Below, piece after piece: positions 26,851 to 34,085 of a stretch of 64,000 nt of DNA; within the stretch, counting starts at the first letter, position 1, and each line of letters begins with the position of its first letter. Under the pieces are notes generated by a model. It searched no databases, was not told where the DNA came from, and worked only from the letters and a program-made list of their open reading frames with translations. Both the position numbers and the translations under genes were made by a program. This stretch comes from Planctomycetota bacterium. Its GTDB lineage: Bacteria > Planctomycetota > MHYJ01 > WSZJ01 > JACPWG01. The stretch spans positions 24,323 through 88,322 of the forward strand of contig JACPWG010000110.1 of the NCBI GenBank assembly GCA_016197205.1, given 5' to 3'.

Positions 26851-27342
26851 CTACGTCGCCAACCCCTCTTGGCCCTCGGGCAGAATGTAGAACCGGCGCT
26901 TGACGTCCTCGGTGAAAAGCGCGCGCATCCCGGCGCGATGCCACGCTTCGTTGCGGGCGGTGATGTCCCCGGACCACCAGTCCCGAAGGAGGGCGACTTC
27001 TTCCTCCGTCGCGGTCCCCGCCTGCACCTTCTGCTCCAGCACGATGGCCTCGCAGAACCCGTTCCCGTAGGCGCTCCCTGCGGCGGGCTCCGGCGTCAGC
27101 ATCACCCGCAACCTCTTCCCGGCCCCCTCCAAGGGCGCTGCGCGTAGATCGCAGGAATCGCGGATTTCCACTTCCACGCGCGTCACTGCCTGCGAGGGTC
27201 CCGTCAGCTCCAGCCGCCACCGCCCCTCCGAGAGACCGGTCCAGTTGAGCGACACCCCGAGCGTTGCAGTGACCCTTGCGAAGCCCGTCAGGAACTCAGA
27301 GACATGCCGAACCGCGACCTGCACCTTCAGCACGCGCTTCAT
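26851..27342 (-). CDS. hypothetical protein, last gene of the recombinase operon
   Basis: 163 residues from MKRVLKVQV; GGAGGAGG stands 8 bases before the ATG, a strong ribosome site. The first half alternates short beta strands (VAVRHVSEFLTGFARV ... RWRLELTG) and the second half is helical and charged. No family is recognised. It is the last of five codirectional genes that start with the tyrosine recombinase at 30820. Confidence 0.55.
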   Translation of the reverse strand: MKRVLKVQVAVRHVSEFLTGFARVTATLGVSLNWTGLSEGRWRLELTGPSQAVTRVEVEIRDSCDLRAAPLEGAGKRLRVMLTPEPAAGSAYGNGFCEAIVLEQKVQAGTATEEEVALLRDWWSGDITARNEAWHRAGMRALFTEDVKRRFYILPEGQEGLAT

Positions 27343-27476
27343 CGAATTGCCTCCTCCATGCAAGCCGCGCGGCTCGCGCCGCAAGGCTCTTTGCGTGAGA
27401 CCGGGCCGGGTCCTCCGACGCTGGCCACCAACCTGACCTTCCCGAGGTTGCCGTCGAGGGCGGTGTTTCGCGACGC

Positions 27477-27788
27477 CTACCCGCCGGGGTCGGAAATCGA
27501 TTTCTCGCCGTCGTGCGTGGCCTCAAAACGCAGTCCAAAGAGCGTCACGCCACCGGGGGCGAAGGCCAAGGTGGCCACGCCACGGGCCAGCGCGTCGAAC
27601 GCCTTCGCGGTCTCCCCTTTCACCGTCGAGCGGTGCAGAATCACGTCGCCCTTGAACGCCACCGTCTCCGCGCTCTCAGCGGCGATCCTCTGCACTTCGG
27701 ACCACGGGAGCTTTCGGAATTTGCAGATCCAGATCGGAACGGCGACAGACAAGGCCAAAACCAGCAGACCGGGGGCAACATCGCTCAT
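27477..27788 (-). CDS. small single-pass membrane protein
   Basis: 103 residues from MSDVAPG, with AGGAG upstream. One N-terminal hydrophobic helix (LLVLALSVAVPIWICKF) is followed by a soluble mostly helical region (VQRIAAESAETVAFKGDVILHRS ... KAFDALARGVATLAF). Type II topology is likely. Function unknown. It begins 25 bases after the stop of the preceding gene. Confidence 0.55.
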   Translation of the reverse strand: MSDVAPGLLVLALSVAVPIWICKFRKLPWSEVQRIAAESAETVAFKGDVILHRSTVKGETAKAFDALARGVATLAFAPGGVTLFGLRFEATHDGEKSISDPGG

Positions 27789-27813
27789 CGGGGTGTCTCC
27801 TACGAAGGTCACC

Positions 27814-28836
27814 TTACCCTTCCACTACTCGACTGGGCTTGCGCAAGACGGATCGGTGCTTCTCCCGCTCACACGCCTCGGCCTCGCGCTCATCGCGCAC
27901 GCGCACACGGCGGAATTGTTCGACGGCTTGCCGATCAAAGTCGGAACATCGAGGGTTCTGACACGCCGCCCGCCGGATCGCCTTACAGGTCCACCACCGA
28001 CTCGCTGTCACGAGCCCCGTGCCGTCAACCAGCCAGGATCGCGCGGGCATGCCCGTAAGGCGATCACCGCACTTCGAGCAGCGAGCTTCTTGCCACCCGC
28101 AACTCTCGCAGATGCAACGCAGGGACTCGAACTCAGTTCCGATCCCGCCGAGAATGGCCGCCATCGTCGCGGCCCCACTCAAGTCCTTGACGTGCTTGTC
28201 GTGGATCAGGTCGAGCAAGTCCCGGGCTACATTTCCGAGAGCTTCGTCCACGAGCTTGACGTTCTCCACCAGTCGGGCAGTCCCGTGCTGGAAGGGACCG
28301 CCGCACCGGCAGCAACGAACGGGGACGTGCCGGACTTGGACAAACCCGATGTCGAAGATTTCGGGATGGCTGCCAAGCACCACTTGGTCGGCGAGGGTCG
28401 CCAGAAAGGCCGCAGGATCGGCGGATCGGGGCGGGCTCGGGGACTTCGCTCCCCCCGCTGGCGTGAGAACCGGCTCGGCCCACACTCGGCTGTCGGGCTT
28501 GTACCTAGCCAGCAGCCCGACGAGAAACCGCCGTCCCTGGTGGGCGAAGTAGCGACCGAGGTGCATGTCGAGAACCCCGTAGGTCGCCGACAGCTCCGCG
28601 ACCCGGCGGTAGTCCTCCGGGTAAGCTCCACGGACAAGCTCGCGCTCCAACGGCGTACCTCGACCGAAGAGCATGATGACGCGGCTCCGGTTGCGCGGGT
28701 CCAGGGCAACTTCGCCGACGACCTCGACCCGATCACCGTTCCGGAACAGCATCCGGACGCCGATCAGATCGGGGGCCGACGCTTGGACGAGCTTCGGGTG
28801 CTGCGTGCTGCCCGCGTCTCTCACTCGCCTGGCCAT
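27814..28836 (-). CDS. zinc-binding protein, paralogue of the adjacent gene
   Basis: 340 residues from MARRVRDAG. The N-terminal 120 residues contain RVIMLFGRG, YGVLDMHLGRYF, RRFLVGLLARYKP, which align with the neighbour at 28884 (VVVVSGED, YGVTGMVSRRYT, ARFLVAVLSVYSP) in the same order. The C-terminal part holds several Cys pairs (CCRCGGPF; CICESCGW; CSKCGDRL; CQNPRC), so two or more zinc ribbons are expected. No named family is recognised. It lies in an operon 47 bases after its paralogue and downstream of a tyrosine recombinase. Confidence 0.6.
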   Translation of the reverse strand: MARRVRDAGSTQHPKLVQASAPDLIGVRMLFRNGDRVEVVGEVALDPRNRSRVIMLFGRGTPLERELVRGAYPEDYRRVAELSATYGVLDMHLGRYFAHQGRRFLVGLLARYKPDSRVWAEPVLTPAGGAKSPSPPRSADPAAFLATLADQVVLGSHPEIFDIGFVQVRHVPVRCCRCGGPFQHGTARLVENVKLVDEALGNVARDLLDLIHDKHVKDLSGAATMAAILGGIGTEFESLRCICESCGWQEARCSKCGDRLTGMPARSWLVDGTGLVTASRWWTCKAIRRAACQNPRCSDFDRQAVEQFRRVRVRDEREAEACEREKHRSVLRKPSRVVEG

Positions 28837-28883
28837 CCTCCTGCTCCTCTCTTGACCCCCGCTCGGTCGCCCCGGTCTTCGCA

Positions 28884-29609
28884 CTATGACCGCTTCGCCC
28901 CCAGAACCGATTCCTGTTCTGGGCACTTGTCGGCCTCTTCTGGCGTTGCGTGGACATGAGGGCATAGCCATCCCTCGAAGCCTTCGTCGAAGATCCGCGC
29001 ACTACGCCAGCCGCCATCCACGGCGCGGACCTCGGACCTCAACAGGCCGAACGACATGCCCGCGGCGTTGGCGAACCCGCGGCGCGCTCGCTCGGCCTTC
29101 GCGTCTTGGACCTTCCCGCCGTCCGAGTCCTCCGGACGAGGGAGCCTTGGTCCGACACTCTCCGATCCCGCTCCGGGGGCGGTTAGAGCAGCACCAGCAT
29201 TCGGCGGCGGCGTGACAGGCTCGTGAGTCGCACGCTCCTCGATTGGCAGGGCGCACCCGTAAGTGGGGCACTTGGCAGGGGAGTAGACGGACAAAACGGC
29301 GACTAGAAATCTTGCGCCGTCTTCTCCCGTGTACCTGCGCGAGACCATGCCGGTGACCCCGTACTTCTTGCCAAGGTCGTGGGCGATCACCACGTCGCCA
29401 GCCAGCTCGATGCCGTTCTTCACCTCGTCTGCCGCACCTGTGTCCTCCCCCGAAACGACGACCACTTTCCCTTCGTCGTTGAGCCGCAGCTCGGAGATGA
29501 TCGTGTCCGCCTTGGTCCAGCCGAAAGTGACGTGGCGTAGACCGACCAGGCGCACGACTGCCGGAGATGCCTCCTTGCCGCTCCCGCCTTTGTCCTGCTC
29601 GTTCTTCAT
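28884..29609 (-). CDS. hypothetical protein, paralogue of the adjacent gene
   Basis: 241 residues from MKNEQDKGG; GGAGGCAACCC precedes the ATG. The N-terminal half shares a domain with the next gene: VGLRHVTFGW, VVVVSGED, YGVTGMVSRRYTGEDGARFLVAVLSVYSP. The second half is a Pro/Ala linker and a short C-terminal domain ending CPHVHATPEEADKC, a possible metal site. The shared domain seems to be an alpha/beta unit not known to me. It is located between the recombinase and its paralogue on one transcript. Confidence 0.6.
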   Translation of the reverse strand: MKNEQDKGGSGKEASPAVVRLVGLRHVTFGWTKADTIISELRLNDEGKVVVVSGEDTGAADEVKNGIELAGDVVIAHDLGKKYGVTGMVSRRYTGEDGARFLVAVLSVYSPAKCPTYGCALPIEERATHEPVTPPPNAGAALTAPGAGSESVGPRLPRPEDSDGGKVQDAKAERARRGFANAAGMSFGLLRSEVRAVDGGWRSARIFDEGFEGWLCPHVHATPEEADKCPEQESVLGAKRS

Positions 29610-29770
29610 GGGTTGCCTCCGTTCCGATGATCGAGTCCGACATGGCGGGCCGCAAGGGACCTCTGCAATGGTGCATCGCCGTGATCCGGGCACTCCCCTA
29701 TTCCGCGAACGGACCATGTTCCGCCAAGGATTATGTTCGTGATAAGAGCGCGATTCACGAACTAGACCCA

Positions 29771-30820
29771 CTACCCGGCAGCTTCACTCAAAGACGCGAG
29801 CAGATCGACACCCAGGCGGGCTTTGCCCTCCACCTCCTGAACGTACACCGCCGGGGTTCGGTAATCGGCCCACCGACCCCACCGGCGGAGCGTCTCGGCG
29901 TCAGCCCCGGCTTTCGCCAGCGCACACGCGCCGATTCGGCGGAGGTCGTGCGGGGCGATGGCGCGGGCAAGCCCCGCGTGTCGAGAGAGCGCGAGCAGGA
30001 GGGCTCGGATGCCGTCCGGCGTCAGAGCGCCGTCGCCTTTCCGGGCGCGGTCCCCGGAGGCGAAGACCGGCGCTGCCGAGTCGAGAGGGCCACGCGCCAC
30101 GAGGTAGGTCTGGAGCGCGGCGACGGCTCGGACGGAGAGGTCCACGGCGATTCGCTCGCCCTGCTTGCCCTTTGCTTGGACGTGCGCGACGCGACTCGGG
30201 ATGTCCATGTCCTGGAGGCGAAGGGACGCGGCCTCAGCCCGGCGCAGGCCGCTGTCATGGAGGCACAGGATCAGAGCGCGGTCCCGCAGGGGCTTGATGC
30301 CGACTCCGGCGGCGGCGGCGAGAAGCGCCTGGACCACCCCGACGCCCTCGCGGGCGAGCTTGCGACGGCGGACAGCTTTCAGGGACGGCACCACGAGCGG
30401 CGCGCCGACGACGTGACGGTAGAGCGAGCGCAGAGAGGCGAGCCTTCGGTTGATGGTCCCCGGTGCCTCGCCCTTGTCGCGCAACGCGGTCCGCCAACGG
30501 AACACTCCATCCCGAGCGTCGAGCGGACTCGCCGAGCAGAGCCGGACGGCAGCCTCGCGGGCGTCGGCCACGCCGACGAAAGCAGCGAAGGCCGCGAGGT
30601 CTTGCGCGTAGTTCCTGCGGGTCGGAGGGCTCAGGCTGGCGAACCAGTCGCCGAACATCGCCGCCGCGCGGGCGGCATCGACTCCCGCTGGCTTGATGTG
30701 GAACGGTGCTGCGGGCAAAGCAGCGACGACGACTTCATGCGAAGCAGCCAGCTCTTGGTAGATCCGAGCAGGCGGAGGGACCCCCTTGATCGGGCCCGTT
30801 CGATTATCTGGCGGCTGCAT
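29771..30820 (-). CDS. tyrosine recombinase (second, internal)
   Basis: 349 residues from MQPPDNRTG, with AGGAGG upstream. A SAM-like N-terminal domain (RRNYAQDLAAFAAFVG) precedes the catalytic domain: Arg in LHDSGLRRAEAASLRL, HDLRRIGACAL for the His-x-x-Arg box, a Trp in place of the second His (RWGRWADYRTP) and the nucleophile Tyr in TPAVYVQ. His-to-Trp is an accepted variant at that site. It resembles XerC/D-like enzymes more than phage integrases. It heads a five-gene minus operon and may mark an older element nested in the island, but no second pair of attachment sites was found. Confidence 0.8.
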   Translation of the reverse strand: MQPPDNRTGPIKGVPPPARIYQELAASHEVVVAALPAAPFHIKPAGVDAARAAAMFGDWFASLSPPTRRNYAQDLAAFAAFVGVADAREAAVRLCSASPLDARDGVFRWRTALRDKGEAPGTINRRLASLRSLYRHVVGAPLVVPSLKAVRRRKLAREGVGVVQALLAAAAGVGIKPLRDRALILCLHDSGLRRAEAASLRLQDMDIPSRVAHVQAKGKQGERIAVDLSVRAVAALQTYLVARGPLDSAAPVFASGDRARKGDGALTPDGIRALLLALSRHAGLARAIAPHDLRRIGACALAKAGADAETLRRWGRWADYRTPAVYVQEVEGKARLGVDLLASLSEAAG

Positions 30821-31219
30821 GGCTGGTCCCTCCTCACCTCGGGTCGCGGCTGGCCGTCGGAACTCACCCGACGCCATATACAGGATAACCCATTGATTTC
30901 CGTTCGGTCGGGAGAACAAAAAATAGTGACAATCAAATGCGTTTTCCCCGAGCGGAGCCGGGTAGCGGGGGGCAGTTCCAGGAGGGGAAATGTTCTGCAG
31001 GGCGCGGCGGGGGACCAGTGGCCGTGAGGAGGTAGGAGTCGCGTGGCGGGGATGTGCGTCTTGTCGCAGAGGAGTCTGGACCCAAGAATCAGGTCAACAC
31101 TCGGTTCAACGACTCGCACAGATCCATGATGGTGGCTTTCGGAATGGCCATGCATCTACATGGCAACATGGGTGGCTCTCGGGCTACTCGGCGTCACGAG
31201 CCACCATCGGCTGCACGCA
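30821..31219. other. non-coding interval with a hairpin
   Basis: About 400 bases, AT-richer near 30890-30960. GGTGGCTC (31171-31178) is complementary to GAGCCACC (31198-31205), forming an 8-bp stem with a 19-base loop downstream of the FHA gene. No gene is convincing. Confidence 0.45.
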
Positions 31220-32422
31220 TCAGCGGCTGAGGCCGCCGATCCACTCGCCCTCGGGTGTGACGATCCGTATGGAGTCGATCCCGCGTGTGTTCCAGTGGCC
31301 GAACGTCTGCCCCCGGTCGTTCTCGAACGAGTTGAGGGCCATGCGCCCGACGTTCGGAGGGGGATAAATGCTGGGGACACCGAGGACGGTGCAGCTATAT
31401 TCCTCGTTCAAGGTCACAGTGGCTTGTCCCCACGGGAACAGGTCTCTTGGGGTGATAAGCAGGATGTCGCAATCGTCGAAGTGCTGCAGCGTGATCGTCG
31501 CGTGGAGGGTACGCCTCCGGCTTCCGGACGAGCCCGAACCCTGCGCAGACCCGGACCGGGACGACCCGGACGGGGACTGCTGCATCAGGGCGGATGCGAT
31601 CACGAGGCAGCAGAGTCCCGTGAAGGTCCACAGCCCCGCCCGTAGCCCGGGACTTCCACCGCGTCGGGGGGACATAGGGGCGGACTCGGCACCGGGAGGT
31701 GGCCGCCTACTTCCCGACCGCCAGAAGGAAGGGGCGAACCGCTTCTTGAACCGGGAGCCCCATACGCGAGGCGGACGCGCCGGAGGCACCTGCGAAGGAC
31801 CGATCTTGGCCGTGTCCACGAGCGGATTGCAGGGTGGAGGTAGCGGCAGCATGGGGACGGTCCCGTCCGGATCGGCCACTGCGGCGGCGGCAACGCTCGG
31901 CCCCCCCTCGTACCTGAGATTCGTGAATCCGACTCGAATCAGGTCGCCGGAGTTTAGCACCCGCGGCGAAGTCACCGGCTCGTCGTTGACGAACGTCCCG
32001 TTGCGGCTGCCGAGGTCGGAGACGACGTGCCTGTCCTTGGCCTTGTCGAACTCGATACGGGCGTGTTCCCGCGAGCTTTGCTCGTCGTCGAGCGGGACTT
32101 CGTTGGTGGGCTGGCGACCAAGGACGGCAGTTGCGCCAAGCGCGAAGGTCTGGCCGTCGCCGTGGTCGCTCATCAGCACGAGCCGCGCACCGGGGACGGG
32201 GATGGAGGGGATTTCTTTCGTGGCGGCGGGATCCTCGTCCACGATGTCGGCGTCGTAGTCGGTGTCCTGCGACTTCTTGATGGCCTCCGGCGGGAGGGGG
32301 GGCGGCGTGGCGATGGAGGGCACCAGGACAGGTTCGCCGCAGCCGGTGCAACGCACCCGCTTCCCGGAAAGCTCTTCGCGGACGCCAAGTTTTTTGCCAC
32401 AGTCGCAGCGGAACTTGATCAC
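31220..32422 (-). CDS. zinc-ribbon, FHA-domain membrane protein
   Basis: 400 residues. A zinc finger at the start (FRCDCGKKLGV ... RCTGCGE), a linker, then an FHA phosphothreonine-binding domain at about 85-165: VLGRQPTNEVPLDDE, SREHARIEF, SDLGSRNGTFVND and SGDLIRVG, including the Gly-Arg, Ser-Arg-x-His and Asn-Gly residues that read pThr. A Pro/Arg-rich stretch, one membrane helix (LWTFTGLCCLVIASALM) and an extracytoplasmic tail follow. The FHA domain would dock phosphorylated partners of Ser/Thr kinases such as the chromosomal one at 6352. The layout is typical of planctomycete proteins, so it is unusual cargo and may have been captured from the host. Confidence 0.8.
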   Translation of the reverse strand: MIKFRCDCGKKLGVREELSGKRVRCTGCGEPVLVPSIATPPPLPPEAIKKSQDTDYDADIVDEDPAATKEIPSIPVPGARLVLMSDHGDGQTFALGATAVLGRQPTNEVPLDDEQSSREHARIEFDKAKDRHVVSDLGSRNGTFVNDEPVTSPRVLNSGDLIRVGFTNLRYEGGPSVAAAAVADPDGTVPMLPLPPPCNPLVDTAKIGPSQVPPARPPRVWGSRFKKRFAPSFWRSGSRRPPPGAESAPMSPRRGGSPGLRAGLWTFTGLCCLVIASALMQQSPSGSSRSGSAQGSGSSGSRRRTLHATITLQHFDDCDILLITPRDLFPWGQATVTLNEEYSCTVLGVPSIYPPPNVGRMALNSFENDRGQTFGHWNTRGIDSIRIVTPEGEWIGGLSR

Positions 32423-32849
32423 GCCAGCCTCAGAAATGAAGATGGGCCGCAGACACTCAGCCCCAGGCGAAATGCCATTGGCCCACCCAGCAGAGCGCGG
32501 AGGGAGTCACCCCCCGGGATACTGGCAGACGGGCCTGGGGCTGAACGGAACGCGGTCGCTTTGCGGTCGCCCGTAGGGGGTGACGAACCCCGTAGGCCCT
32601 TGCGGGCCGGGAAAACGCTCGGCTTGGCGTTCCGGTGTTTTATGAACGTAAGGTTATGCGCTACATGAGGACACCCTCTCGAATTCCAAGGGGAGCGATT
32701 GAGTTCAACTCTCGCCCAATATTACTCCGAACGGGCTCCGGAGAGCAAGGTTGCAATGGGTTGCACAAGACGACCCAGGGAGGGCTGTGGTGTGCGTCCA
32801 CAATTGCTTCCGCACCGGCTCTAGTCGCGGAACATTTGGCCGTGAGGAG
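32423..32849. other. non-coding interval with hairpins
   Basis: About 430 bases between the FHA gene and the TIR/DUF4062-like gene. GGCCC-TTGC-GGGCC near 32598 and a GGGG...CCCC stem just before it could end the transcript arriving from 32850. No gene is supported. Confidence 0.45.
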
Positions 32850-33803
32850 CTACTTGCCCTCACCGTTTACGAGCTTGATCGCGGTTGCGAGCACCGAGCG
32901 GGCCTGATCCGCGTCGGAGCGGAAGTCTCGATGGATCTTGTCAAGCGCAACCACACAGTCGACCTGATCGAGGTCGAAGTCTGCGGATCGAGCGAGGACA
33001 ACGGGATCGATGAAAAAGGATAAAGAGTCACCAGGCGCTATCGAGCGGGGCGAATTCAACTGTCCGGTCAGCGCGTCATTAGCGACCATGAGCACCTTCG
33101 TGCCCTTCAGGGCTATGCGCACGCAACTCAGATGGAAGACAACGGGAGAGTGGTTCTCGACAGAGACTCCCACGAGATGCCTATGTCCGCTCGAAGGTCC
33201 GAAGATAACGTGGTTTGCGACCATGACCCTTACGTCTGGTCTCGGCGCGGTCAGCAACTCAGCTCCAGGGGGCGGCTGTGTGCTTGTTGCCTTCATTCGC
33301 AGATCCGTCACGCTGCTCGTGATGTGCAGCAAGACCATCTCCCTCAGGCCCTCTACCGAATCGAAGGTCCTCACCAGACCCTTCAGTTCCAACTCCTTCC
33401 GAGCCCCTTTCAAATTCTGGAATTGATCGTCTGCGAGCCGCTCCTGCGGGATTGATCGTGTGCAGAAGTAAACGAGGACTCGGGCACCCTGCGCCAAGAG
33501 CCTGTCAATTTCCTCCAACGAGCCCGATGCGTAATCGGCTGTCGGCGTGCCGAGCCTGCTCCAAAAGATCGCGACAGCAAGATCACACCGCGGGAGAAGC
33601 TGCTTGTTGAGAATCTCTTGAGGCGGTCCACCCAACTCGGGGGCTGCGTGAGTTTCCCAAGCGACAGGCTCGACGTGGGCACCGAGCCCCCTACCCACCT
33701 GGGCGTTCCAGTAATGAAGAACTTCGATGACAGCTTTTCTCTCCTCCTCGACGTCGCTTGGCGAGATGACGAGGCAGGAATAGTGGGTCATGCTGGTCGG
33801 CAT
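32850..33803 (-). CDS. TIR-like / DUF4062-like protein
   Basis: 317 residues from MPTSMTHYS. The first 130 residues match a recurrent N-terminal domain: CLVISPSDVEEERKAVIEVLHYWN, VEPVAWETHAAPELG, LLPRCDLAVAIFWSRLGTPT and SGSLEEIDRLLAQGARVLVYF. This fold belongs to the DUF4062/TIR-like nucleotide-binding group often used as effectors in bacterial immunity and NLR-like systems. The remainder, largely beta strands (VFHLSCVRIALKGTKVLMV ... FFIDPVV), may sense a ligand. The start codon overlaps the end of an hsdM remnant. It has the same direction as the large operon upstream but follows remnant sequence, so separate expression is possible. Confidence 0.7.
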   Translation of the reverse strand: MPTSMTHYSCLVISPSDVEEERKAVIEVLHYWNAQVGRGLGAHVEPVAWETHAAPELGGPPQEILNKQLLPRCDLAVAIFWSRLGTPTADYASGSLEEIDRLLAQGARVLVYFCTRSIPQERLADDQFQNLKGARKELELKGLVRTFDSVEGLREMVLLHITSSVTDLRMKATSTQPPPGAELLTAPRPDVRVMVANHVIFGPSSGHRHLVGVSVENHSPVVFHLSCVRIALKGTKVLMVANDALTGQLNSPRSIAPGDSLSFFIDPVVLARSADFDLDQVDCVVALDKIHRDFRSDADQARSVLATAIKLVNGEGK

Positions 33804-34015
33804 TGTGATTCCCTGGATTCTGGGGTTTCGGTTCCAACGTCTCGTGCGGCTTGGCTCCCGGCCATACGACGGAGATCCGCCACCGCCTCCGCCACCTCCC
33901 GCCCCTTCGCCTCGATCAAGTCGAGCAGTTCCTCGGGCGTCAGCGCATCCTCGGTCCACTTGGCGTTCGGGTTAACTGCCTTGAGGTCATAGTTCGGGCC
34001 AAGGAGGGCCACGCG
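33788..34015 (-). pseudogene. C-terminal remnant of a type I DNA methyltransferase (hsdM-like)
   Basis: About 75 codons: LLGPNYDLKAVNPNAKWTED, ALTPEELLDLIEAKGREVAEA and VADLRRM. A YDLxxxNPN block followed by TPEELLxxI is, from memory, characteristic of the last residues of HsdM-type N6-adenine methyltransferases. Nothing upstream encodes the catalytic domain: the frame soon enters the 3' end of the DUF262 gene. It probably marks a deletion or gene replacement, the DUF262 gene having been joined to a former type I restriction locus. Its last codons overlap the start of the TIR-like gene. Confidence 0.6.
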
Positions 34016-34085
34016 AGCGGCAACAGCCGATGATCCGGCGAATCGTCTGCCGAACAGGCCCGACTGAGTGCGCCTCCTGGCCGGA

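Noticed and set aside
29771..30820. Second integrase as evidence of a complete nested element
   Set aside because: No second pair of direct repeats or tRNA fragments was found near it, so only the recombinase gene is claimed.
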